Shown here: positions 1-5,616 of the stretch, piece by piece
Numbering within the stretch: position 1 is the first letter of the stretch
Layout of the letters: the number at the start of each line of letters is the position of its first letter
Assembly: GCA_900321945.1 (NCBI GenBank)
Contig: ONXY01000125.1
Location: 1 to 5,616, forward strand
Length of the DNA: 5,616 bases
From: an uncultured Eubacteriales bacterium
Lineage (GTDB): Bacteria > Bacillota_A > Clostridia > Christensenellales > Aristaeellaceae
Direction: 5' to 3'
Program-made: the position numbers and the translations under genes
The notes under the pieces: generated by a model
The model's input: the letters and a program-made list of their open reading frames with translations, nothing else
Told to the model about the DNA's origin: nothing
The model's database searches: none

Positions 1-1049
1 CCGGGGCGGCGCTGGAGGAGGTCTCCCGGGGCATCGCCGCCGGAAAGAGCCGGAGCTGGTGCGCCAGCCGGGGCGAGTACCTCTGCGGCCTGCTGATCGC
101 GGACTATCTGGGCTGGCGTTTCGTGGACGCGGCGGAGGGCATCCGCTTCCGGGACGACGGAACCCTTGACGACGAAAAGACCCAGGAACTGCTGTCCGCC
201 CTGCTGAAGGGCAAAGGGCCTGCCGTGGTTCCCGGCTTTTACGGCGCCAGGGAGGACGGGGAGGTCGTGACCTTTTCCCGCGGGGGCAGCGACATCACCG
301 GCGCGCTGGTGGCCCGCGCGGTCGGGGCGGACGTCTACGAGAACTGGACGGACGTCTCGGGCTTCCTGATGGCGGATCCCCGGATCGTCGAGGGTCCGGC
401 CGAGATTTCCTCCATCACCTACAAGGAACTGAGGGAGCTGAGCCATATGGGCGCCTCCGTCATGCACGAGGACGCCATGTTCCCCGTGCACCGGGCCGGC
501 ATTCCCACCAACATCCGGAACACCAACAAGCCCTACCACCCCGGCACCCTGATCAGCAAGAACCCGCCGAACGAGATTTCCGTCCCCACCATTACGGGGA
601 TCGCGGGCCATCAGGGATACAGCGTCATCTCCGTTGAGAAGAACATGATGAACAGCGAGGTCGGCTTCGGCCGGAAGGTGCTGAGCGTTCTGGAGGAGTA
701 CGGCATCTCCTTCGAGCATATGCCCACCGGGATCGACTCCATGTGCGTGGTGGTCAAGAGCGAACTGCTGAACCCGTACCGGGATCAGATCCTGGAGCGG
801 CTGGAGAAGCTGGTGGACGAGAGCGGATCGGTCACGATCAGCGACAACCTCTCCATCATCGCCACGGTCGGGCGCGGCATGGTGCACAACTGCGGCACTG
901 CGGCCCGCCTGTTCTCCGCCATGAGCCGGTCCCGGATCAACGTCCGGATGATCGACCAGGGCTCCAGCGAGCTGAGCATTATCGTCGGCGTGAACGACAG
1001 CGATTTCGAGGCTGCCATCCGCGCGGTCTACCACGAGTTCGTCGGATAA
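1..1049 (+). CDS. lysC: Aspartate kinase, 5'-truncated by window edge
   Basis: Phosphorylates L-aspartate with ATP, the committed cytoplasmic step to diaminopimelate/lysine, threonine and methionine. The frame is open from base 3 and runs 348 codons to TAA at 1047-1049. A GTG at 123 is internal, because conserved kinase sequence (ASRGEYLCGLLIADYLG, from base 63) lies before it. The missing N-terminus, about 100 residues by family length (about 450), would carry the KFGGTS motif. Visible parts are the kinase core with FSRGGSDITG (273-302) and VYENWTDVSGFLMADPRIV (from 333), then MGASVMHEDAMFPV, then two tandem ACT domains at about 591-758 and 849-1034, the second ending near ELSIIVGVNDSDFEAAI. 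Two C-terminal ACT domains are the usual site of feedback inhibition by lysine and/or threonine; which one applies here cannot be read from the sequence. The wording is closest to the YclM/clostridial monofunctional type, with no fused homoserine dehydrogenase: the gene stops straight after ACT2. The symbol is generic, since paralogues carry different names. Confidence 0.95.
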   Translation, partial: GAALEEVSRGIAAGKSRSWCASRGEYLCGLLIADYLGWRFVDAAEGIRFRDDGTLDDEKTQELLSALLKGKGPAVVPGFYGAREDGEVVTFSRGGSDITGALVARAVGADVYENWTDVSGFLMADPRIVEGPAEISSITYKELRELSHMGASVMHEDAMFPVHRAGIPTNIRNTNKPYHPGTLISKNPPNEISVPTITGIAGHQGYSVISVEKNMMNSEVGFGRKVLSVLEEYGISFEHMPTGIDSMCVVVKSELLNPYRDQILERLEKLVDESGSVTISDNLSIIATVGRGMVHNCGTAARLFSAMSRSRINVRMIDQGSSELSIIVGVNDSDFEAAIRAVYHEFVG

Positions 1050-1055
1050 AACCCG

Positions 1056-1079
1056 GGCCTCTCCCCGCGGGAGAGCGCC
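1056..1079 (+). other. GC-rich stem-loop between aspartate kinase and rfbD
   Basis: The arms 1056-1065 (GGCCTCTCCC) and 1069-1079 (GGGAGAGCGCC) pair as 10 base pairs around a 3-base loop, with one bulged C at 1076. The structure starts 7 bases after the aspartate kinase stop codon and ends 12 bases before the rfbD Shine-Dalgarno site. No T-run follows, so it is not a canonical intrinsic terminator. It could be an RNA 3'-end stabiliser, a processing site or a factor-assisted terminator. The pairing is seen directly; any role is inference, and in GC-rich DNA some hairpins arise by chance. Confidence 0.5.
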
Positions 1080-1101
1080 GGACGCAGTACCGGAGGTTGC
1101 C

Positions 1102-1962
1102 ATGAAGGTTCTGGTTACGGGAGTCAACGGCCAGCTGGGATGGGACGTGGTGCGCCTTCTGGAGGAAAGGAAGGTTCCCTGCCGGGGCGTGGACGTGCAG
1201 GATTTCGACCTGACGGACGCCGCCGCCGTAAAGGCCGCCGTGCGGGAATACATGCCGGACGTGATCGTGCACTGCGCCGCGTATACCGCCGTGGACAAGG
1301 CGGAGAGCGAGCCGGAGGTCTGCGCGAGGGTCAACGGGGACGGGACGCTGAACGTGGTCCGCGCCGCCCTCAGCGTCGGCGCGAAGCTGGTATACATCTC
1401 CACGGACTACGTGTTCTCCGGCGACGGGGAGGAACCCTGGACGGAGGACTCGCCGTACAATCCCCGGAACGTGTACGGGCTCAGCAAGGCGCAGGGGGAG
1501 ATCGCCGTGCGCAGCCTGATGAAGCGGTATTTCCTGCTCAGGACCTCCTGGGTGTTCGGCCTGCACGGCAAAAACTTCGTGAAGACCATGATCCGCCTCG
1601 GAAAGGAAAAGAGCGAGATCCGGGTGGTGGACGACCAGATCGGCTCGCCGACCTATACGGCGGATCTGGCGCGGGTGATCTGCGACATGATTCCGACCGA
1701 GAAATACGGCATTTACCACGTCTGCAACGAGGGATACATGTCCTGGGCCGGTTTCGCCCGGCTGATCATGGCCGAGCGGGGTCTCCGGTGCAGCGTGATT
1801 CCCGTGCCGACCTCCGGGTATCCGACGCCGGCCCGCAGGCCGCTGAATTCCAGGATGAGCACCCGCAGGCTGCGTGAATCCGGATTCGGGCCCATGCCCA
1901 CGGTGGAGGACGCGCTGAGCCGCTTCATGCAGGGCCTCGCGGAGGAGGAAACGGAGCCCTGA
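1102..1962 (+). CDS. rfbD: dTDP-4-dehydrorhamnose reductase
   Basis: Catalyses the last step of dTDP-L-rhamnose synthesis, NAD(P)H-dependent reduction of dTDP-4-dehydro-L-rhamnose, in the cytoplasm; the product supplies rhamnose for surface polysaccharides. The 286-residue product has normal family length and is an extended short-chain dehydrogenase (Rossmann fold). The nucleotide-binding motif TGVNGQLG is at residues 6-13, followed by CAAYTAVDKAE (58-68) and STDYVFSG (100-107). The catalytic Tyr-x-x-x-Lys is YGLSK, Tyr125 and Lys129. C-terminal substrate-domain signatures are VDDQIGSPTYTADLA (176-190) and RRPLNSRMS (245-253). The ATG at 1102 is preceded by GGAGG (1092-1096) at good spacing, and the protein begins with the usual MKVLVTG. 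No rfbA, rfbB or rfbC is present here, so the rest of the pathway must be elsewhere. The gene sits 52 bases after the aspartate kinase and is followed by a terminator, so it is the last gene of its transcript. A related NAD-dependent sugar epimerase is a less likely alternative. Confidence 0.93.
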   Translation: MKVLVTGVNGQLGWDVVRLLEERKVPCRGVDVQDFDLTDAAAVKAAVREYMPDVIVHCAAYTAVDKAESEPEVCARVNGDGTLNVVRAALSVGAKLVYISTDYVFSGDGEEPWTEDSPYNPRNVYGLSKAQGEIAVRSLMKRYFLLRTSWVFGLHGKNFVKTMIRLGKEKSEIRVVDDQIGSPTYTADLARVICDMIPTEKYGIYHVCNEGYMSWAGFARLIMAERGLRCSVIPVPTSGYPTPARRPLNSRMSTRRLRESGFGPMPTVEDALSRFMQGLAEEETEP

Positions 1963-1977
1963 CCGCGATCCGAAAGC

Positions 1978-2000
1978 AGGAGCCGAAAGGCTCCTTTTTT
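1978..2000 (+). terminator. Intrinsic terminator after rfbD
   Basis: AGGAGCC (1978-1984) pairs perfectly with GGCTCCT (1989-1995) around a GAAA tetraloop (1985-1988, GNRA type closed by C-G). A run of six T follows directly at 1995-2000. It begins 16 bases after the rfbD stop codon. The bases before the stem are not A-rich enough to give a T-run on the other strand, so it should act on + strand transcription only. This is a textbook Rho-independent terminator. Confidence 0.93.
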
Positions 2001-2040
2001 AGACGGCCGGGCGGGACGGGGTTCCCGGTTTCCGGCGGGA

Positions 2041-2046
2041 AGGAGG
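2041..2046 (+). promoter_or_regulatory. Shine-Dalgarno site fixing the GTG start of lspA
   Basis: AGGAGG lies 7 bases before the GTG at 2054. The lspA frame has a stop (TAG) at 2000-2002 and no other usable start before 2054, so this site and the GTG decide the start. The 5' base of the site is also the last base of a possible 6-bp hairpin (2022-2027 with 2036-2041). Confidence 0.85.
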
Positions 2047-2053
2047 GAACGGC

Positions 2054-2494
2054 GTGAGAAAGGAAGCCTGGACGGCCGCGGGGGTTTTTCTGGCGGACCG
2101 GCTTACGAAGGCGCTTTCCGTCCGGATTCCGCCGGAGGGAACGGCGCTGATTCCGGGGGTGCTGGGGCTCCGGCAGGCCCGGAACACCGGCATGGCCTTT
2201 TCCCTGCTGAGCGGGCATCCCTTCCTGCTCGGAATTCTGAGCCTCGCGATCCTCGCCGGCGCCTTCCTGGCGCTTCGGGGAAGAAAGCTGAGCGGCCTCA
2301 CGCGGACCGCGCTGGCGCTCATGCTGGGCGGCGCGCTGGGAAATCTCGCCGACCGGCTGCTGACCGGTTACGTGCCGGACATGCTGGAGTTTCTGTTCGT
2401 GGATTTCGCGGTTTTCAACGTGGCGGACGCCTGCCTGGTGACCGGGTGCGGGCTGGCGGTTCTGGATCTGTTCCGGGAGGGGAAACATGGCTGA
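2054..2494 (+). CDS. lspA: Lipoprotein signal peptidase (signal peptidase II)
   Basis: Membrane aspartyl protease that removes the signal peptide from prolipoproteins after the lipobox cysteine has been diacylglyceryl-modified by Lgt. The product is 146 residues, normal for the family. Four hydrophobic segments fit the known topology: about residues 6-22, 57-75, 83-99 and 118-140. Conserved blocks are present in order: DRLTK (15-19), NTGMAFSLL (44-52), GGALGNLADR (92-101) and FNVADA (121-126). The catalytic pair is expected to be Asp100 and Asp125. The first block is DRLTK where many members have DQxTK; all other key residues are intact, so the enzyme looks functional. Translation starts at GTG. 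The gene begins 53 bases after a terminator and its last 8 bases overlap the next gene, so it appears to lead a three-gene unit. No clear sigma-70 type promoter is visible between terminator and start. Confidence 0.95.
   Translation: MRKEAWTAAGVFLADRLTKALSVRIPPEGTALIPGVLGLRQARNTGMAFSLLSGHPFLLGILSLAILAGAFLALRGRKLSGLTRTALALMLGGALGNLADRLLTGYVPDMLEFLFVDFAVFNVADACLVTGCGLAVLDLFREGKHG
2477..2482 (+). promoter_or_regulatory. Shine-Dalgarno site of the RluD-family gene, inside lspA
   Basis: GAGGGG lies inside the last codons of lspA, 4 bases before the ATG at 2487. It supports that ATG as the true start and an 8-base overlap with lspA (stop TGA 2492-2494), an arrangement that often goes with translational coupling. 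Confidence 0.7.
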
Positions 2495-3407
2495 TACGGA
2501 ATACCGGGCTGAAGGGGACGGCCGCCGGGCGGACGTGCTGCTCAGCGAAAAAACGGGGCTGAGCCGGAGCCGGGTGGCGGCGCTGATGGCGGAAGGATGC
2601 TGCCTGCTGGCGGGAAAGCCCTGCCTGAAGGCGGGAACCCGGACGGCTCCCGGGCAGGAGATCCTTCTGACGGTTCCGGCGCCGCGGCCCGCGGAGCCTC
2701 AGGCGGAGGATCTGCCGCTGGAGATTCTTTATCAGGACGCGGATCTGGCGGTGGTGATCAAGCCGCGGGGCATGGTCGTGCATCCGGCGCCCGGCCACGA
2801 GGACGGCACCCTGGTGAACGCGCTTCTGCATCACCTGGACTCGCTCGGGGGAATCGGCGGGGAGCTCCGGCCGGGCATCGTCCACAGGCTGGACAAGGAC
2901 ACCTCCGGGCTGATGATCGTGGCCCGGAACGACGAAAGCCAGGCGCGGCTGAGCGGAATGCTGGCGGACCGGGAGATCGAGAAGCACTACCGCGCGCTGG
3001 TGGAGGGGCGGATGAAGGAAGCCTCCGGGGTCGTGGAGCTGCCCGTCGGCCGCAGCCGGAAGGACCGGAAAAAGATGGCGGCGGATCCCTCCGGGCGGGA
3101 GGCGGTGACCGAATGGAAGGTTCTGGCGGAGGGCCGGAACTGCACGCTGCTGGACGTGCGGATCCGGACGGGCCGGACCCATCAGATCCGCGTACACATG
3201 CAGGCCCTGCGCCACCCCGTCTGCGGAGACCCGCTTTACGGGCAGGAGAAAGGGGTCAAAGTCCCCTGCCTGATGCTGCACGCCTTTTCCCTGACCTTCG
3301 CCCATCCCCGGACCGGCGAAACGCTTCACTTTGAGGCGCCGCTTCCGGAGGACTTCCGGGAGGGCCTGCGGAAGAACGGCGTGGACGAAGCCGCGGCGGA
3401 GCGGTAA
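2487..3407 (+). CDS. rluD: RluD-family 23S rRNA pseudouridine synthase
   Basis: Predicted to isomerise specific uridines of 23S rRNA to pseudouridine. The 306-residue product has the family layout: an N-terminal S4-like RNA-binding domain (about residues 10-63, including LSRSRV at 25-30), then the RluA/RluD catalytic domain. The catalytic motif HRLDKDTSGL is at 133-142, with nucleophile Asp136. Other family blocks are IKPRGMVVHPAPGH (91-104), EKHYRALV (165-172), RTGRTHQIRVH (227-237) and GDPLYG shortly after. The S4 domain is somewhat divergent, with RRAD (13-16) for the common RLD and a cysteine-rich CCLLAGKPC (38-46) for the usual VNGK region. This is the Firmicutes YlyB type, which commonly follows lspA; the exact target uridines cannot be told from sequence, since RluC and RluD look alike at this level. 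It overlaps lspA by 8 bases, and recD2 starts 32 bases downstream, so it is probably cotranscribed with both. Confidence 0.92.
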   Translation: MADTEYRAEGDGRRADVLLSEKTGLSRSRVAALMAEGCCLLAGKPCLKAGTRTAPGQEILLTVPAPRPAEPQAEDLPLEILYQDADLAVVIKPRGMVVHPAPGHEDGTLVNALLHHLDSLGGIGGELRPGIVHRLDKDTSGLMIVARNDESQARLSGMLADREIEKHYRALVEGRMKEASGVVELPVGRSRKDRKKMAADPSGREAVTEWKVLAEGRNCTLLDVRIRTGRTHQIRVHMQALRHPVCGDPLYGQEKGVKVPCLMLHAFSLTFAHPRTGETLHFEAPLPEDFREGLRKNGVDEAAAER

Positions 3408-3427
3408 GGAAATCCGAAGGACGAACC

Positions 3428-3433
3428 GGGAGG
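3428..3433 (+). promoter_or_regulatory. Shine-Dalgarno site of recD2
   Basis: GGGAGG lies 6 bases before the ATG at 3440, in the 32-base gap after the rluD stop codon. It supports this ATG as the start; the encoded N-terminus (MEKLEGSVVGTIFRNEENGY) is also the family's usual beginning. Confidence 0.85.
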
Positions 3434-3439
3434 AACGGA

Positions 3440-5616
3440 ATGGAAAAGCTGGAGGGAAGCGTGGTCGGCACCATTTTCCGGAATGAGGAAAACGGTTATA
3501 CCGTGCTGACCGTCCGTTCCGGGCGCAGCGAGCATACGGTCATCGGCGCCATGCCGGAGCTGAATCCCGGGGAGCAGGCCGTTTTTACCGGGGAGTGGGT
3601 GGAACACAAATCCTACGGCCGGCAGTTCCGGTGCGCTTCGCTCGAGATTCAGACGCCGACGACGCTGCTGGGCATCGAGCGGTATCTGGCCGGCGGGGCC
3701 GTCCGGGGCGTCGGGCCCTCCACGGCCAGGCAGATCGTGGAGCGGTTCGGGGAAGAGACCATGACGGTTCTCGCCGAACATCCGGAGCGCCTGACGGAGA
3801 TTTCCGGGATCGGAAGGAAACGGGCCGACATGATCGCGGAAAGCTTCGCCGCCCAGCAGGGGGCCCGGCAGGCGATCATCTATCTTCAGTCCTACGGGGT
3901 CAGCCCGGCCCTGGCCGTCCGGATCAGCCAGTTTTACGGAGAGCGGACGAAACAGGTGGTCCGGGAGGATCCCTACCGGCTCTGCGACGATCTGGAAGGG
4001 ATCGGCTTCCTGACGGCGGACCGCATCGGCCTGGCCATGGGAACCGCGGCCGACGGGGAGAACCGGATCCGCGGCGCGGTGAAATACCTGATGCGGGAGG
4101 CGGCCAACGGAAGCGGCCACTGCTATCTGCCGGAGGAGGAGCTGAAGAACCAGGCGGCCTCCCTGCTGCAGGTGCCCGCGGAACGGTGCGGCCGCGTGAT
4201 GACCCGGATGCTCTTTTCCCGGGAGCTGACCGCGGAGATGGGAGAGGACGGGCGCCGCTTCTGGCTTCCGGAGTTCTGGCGGGCGGAGAGGGAAACGGCC
4301 CGCAGGATCCGGGAACTGTGCGCCTCCGTCCGTCCGGGAAGATATCCGGAGGCCGGCCGGGAGATCTCCCGCTTCGAGAAAAGCCACGGGATCCGCTTTT
4401 CGCCCCGGCAGCGGGAGACCATTGTTCAGGCGCTGGAAAACGGCGTGTTCGTCATCACGGGCGGCCCGGGAACCGGCAAGACCACGATCATCAACTGCAT
4501 CCTGTCCCTTCTCGGAGAGGACAACGAAACCCTGCTCTGCGCCCCTACCGGGCGGGCGGCCAAGCGCATGACGGAAGCCACCGGCACGCCGGCGAAAACC
4601 ATTCACCGCCTCCTGGAATACAGCGGGGAGGAGGGGGCCTTCGCCCGGAACCAGAACAACCCGCTGGAGGCGGACTGCGTCATCGCGGACGAGGCGTCCA
4701 TGATCGACGTGCGGCTGATGAACGCGCTCCTGCGCGCGATTGAGCCGGGAACGAGGCTGATCCTGGTCGGCGACGCGGACCAGCTTCCCTCCGTCGGGCC
4801 GGGAAACGTGCTGGGGGATATTCTGCAGAGCGGGCGGGTTCCGTGCTCCCGCCTGACGGACATTTACCGCCAGAGCGGGCAGAGCCGGATCGTGCTCAAC
4901 GCGCACCGGATCAACCGGGGCGAGATGCCCCTGCTGAACGGGGACGGCACCGACTTTTTCTTCGAGCGGAAACCGCTGCTGCGGGAGGCGGCGGAGAGCG
5001 TCGTCTCCCTGATGCGGAACCGGCTGCCGAAATACCTGGGATATGAGAAGGGCCGGGAGGCGGAGGAGGCCGTCCGGAACATCCAGGTGCTCGCCCCGGC
5101 CCGGAAGGGCCAGTGCGGCGTGGGGAACCTGAACCTTCTTCTGCAGGAGGCCATGAATCCGCCCGGTCCCGGGAAGCCGGAGATCCGGTGGGGGGAGACG
5201 GTTTTCCGGAAGGGGGACAAGGTCATCCAGACCCGGAACAACTACGACCTCGCCTGGATCCGGAGAACCGCGGGCGGCGCGGAGCAGGGAAGCGGCATCT
5301 TCAACGGGGATATCGGCTTCATCCTGGAGGCGGACCCGTCGGAAAACGCGCTGACGGTCCGGTTCGACGACGACCGGGACGCGCTGTACTCGGGCGCGGA
5401 TCTGGAGGATCTGGAGCCGGCCTACTGCCTTTCCGTACACAAGAGCCAGGGGAGCGAATTCCCCGTGGTGATCATGCCGGTCACGCCCGGCCCCTTCCTG
5501 CTTCAGACCCGGAACCTCTTCTATACCGCCCTGACCCGCGCGAAATCCCTGGTGGTGCTCGTCGGAACCGAAGAGGTGATCCGGACCATGGTGAGCAACG
5601 ACCACGTCGCGAAGCG
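3440..5616 (+). CDS. recD2: RecD2-type (YrrC) SF1B DNA helicase, 3' end cut by window
   Basis: ATP-dependent 5'-3' DNA helicase of the RecD2 family, which works without RecBC and is tied in B. subtilis to replication-fork progression and repair. The frame is open for 725 codons from ATG 3440 to the window edge with no stop. The N-terminal domain (about residues 1-75) is followed by helix-hairpin-helix elements centred on GVG (90-92), GIG (123-125) and GIG (187-189), the region that separates RecD2 from classic RecD. The helicase core then shows Walker A GGPGTGKTT (341-349, Lys347), motif Ia APTGRAAKRM (from 368), Walker B DEASM (417-421), motif III GDADQLP (444-450), motif IV YRQS (476-479), GDKVIQTRNNYD (from 592), FNGDIG (621-626), SVHKSQGSE (665-673) and YTALTRAK (695-702). 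All catalytic motifs are intact. Family members are about 730-800 residues and the final conserved motif is passed, so probably only a short tail is missing. It is the third gene of the lspA-rluD-recD2 run. Confidence 0.95.
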   Translation, partial: MEKLEGSVVGTIFRNEENGYTVLTVRSGRSEHTVIGAMPELNPGEQAVFTGEWVEHKSYGRQFRCASLEIQTPTTLLGIERYLAGGAVRGVGPSTARQIVERFGEETMTVLAEHPERLTEISGIGRKRADMIAESFAAQQGARQAIIYLQSYGVSPALAVRISQFYGERTKQVVREDPYRLCDDLEGIGFLTADRIGLAMGTAADGENRIRGAVKYLMREAANGSGHCYLPEEELKNQAASLLQVPAERCGRVMTRMLFSRELTAEMGEDGRRFWLPEFWRAERETARRIRELCASVRPGRYPEAGREISRFEKSHGIRFSPRQRETIVQALENGVFVITGGPGTGKTTIINCILSLLGEDNETLLCAPTGRAAKRMTEATGTPAKTIHRLLEYSGEEGAFARNQNNPLEADCVIADEASMIDVRLMNALLRAIEPGTRLILVGDADQLPSVGPGNVLGDILQSGRVPCSRLTDIYRQSGQSRIVLNAHRINRGEMPLLNGDGTDFFFERKPLLREAAESVVSLMRNRLPKYLGYEKGREAEEAVRNIQVLAPARKGQCGVGNLNLLLQEAMNPPGPGKPEIRWGETVFRKGDKVIQTRNNYDLAWIRRTAGGAEQGSGIFNGDIGFILEADPSENALTVRFDDDRDALYSGADLEDLEPAYCLSVHKSQGSEFPVVIMPVTPGPFLLQTRNLFYTALTRAKSLVVLVGTEEVIRTMVSNDHVAK

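Noticed and set aside
123..125. GTG as the start of the aspartate kinase
   Set aside because: Conserved aspartate kinase sequence continues in frame upstream to the window edge, so this GTG is an internal valine codon.
979..1877. Open frames of about 245 codons on both strands overlapping rfbD (979-1719 - and 1140-1877 +)
   Set aside because: The intact rfbD frame with Rossmann and YxxxK motifs explains this stretch; the others are Arg/Gly/His-rich composition shadows.
1925..2488. A 187-codon - strand frame crossing the rfbD end, terminator and lspA
   Set aside because: It runs through a clear + strand terminator and opposite lspA, and its Pro/Arg/Gln-rich translation resembles no known family.
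2415..3329. A 304-codon - strand frame opposite the RluD-family gene, and a 245-codon + strand frame at 2597-3334
   Set aside because: Both overlap a complete RluD-family gene with its catalytic motif and ribosome binding site; their translations are low-complexity and motif-free.
3408..3439. Possible terminator or promoter in the rluD-recD2 gap
   Set aside because: Only 32 bases, with no stem-loop of note, no T-run and no promoter-like hexamers; only the recD2 Shine-Dalgarno site can be supported.
3595..4743. A 382-codon + strand frame inside recD2
   Set aside because: It is an out-of-frame shadow of recD2: Gly/Arg/Pro/Asp-rich, no known motif, no Shine-Dalgarno support.
3326..5605. A 759-codon open frame on the - strand, antisense to recD2
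   Set aside because: It lies opposite the intact recD2 frame, which has every expected helicase motif. Its translation is rich in Pro, Arg, Gly, His and Leu with no recognisable domain, as expected where a GC-rich gene with biased third positions depletes stops on the opposite strand.

Overview
The window holds five genes, all on the + strand, in a GC-rich stretch with strong G/C preference at third codon positions. Gene order and protein types suggest a GC-rich member of the Bacillota, probably class Clostridia. The aspartate kinase resembles the B. subtilis YclM / clostridial type, lspA is followed directly by an RluD-family gene as in many Firmicutes, the RecD helicase is of the RecD2 (YrrC) type, and the Shine-Dalgarno sequences are strong AGGAGG-type sites. 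This placement is an inference; there is no rRNA or other marker in the window.

Layout: (1) positions 1-1049 are the C-terminal three quarters of an aspartate kinase, cut by the left edge. (2) A 52-base gap follows, mostly filled by a strong GC-rich hairpin with no T-run. (3) Positions 1102-1962 encode a complete dTDP-4-dehydrorhamnose reductase (rfbD). (4) A textbook intrinsic terminator at 1978-2000 closes that unit. (5) Positions 2054-2494 encode lspA, 2487-3407 an RluD-type pseudouridine synthase, and 3440 to the right edge a RecD2 helicase. lspA and rluD overlap by 8 bases and recD2 starts 32 bases after rluD, so these three probably share one transcript. No gap between genes is longer than about 90 bases.

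How the genes work together: there is no shared pathway. Aspartate kinase feeds lysine, threonine, methionine and (through diaminopimelate) cell-wall synthesis. RfbD makes dTDP-L-rhamnose for surface glycans. LspA matures lipoproteins. RluD modifies 23S rRNA. RecD2 works in DNA repair and replication-fork maintenance. The lspA-rluD-recD2 run looks like a housekeeping operon joined by close packing.

I looked for a novel system and did not find one. There are no mobile elements, repeat arrays, RNA genes, toxin-antitoxin pairs or unassigned genes that I can support. The many other long open frames, including a very long one antisense to recD2, are best explained as composition shadows of the five real genes. 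The points most worth a second look are the hairpin after the aspartate kinase gene, the lack of a visible promoter for lspA directly behind the terminator, and the isolated rfbD.
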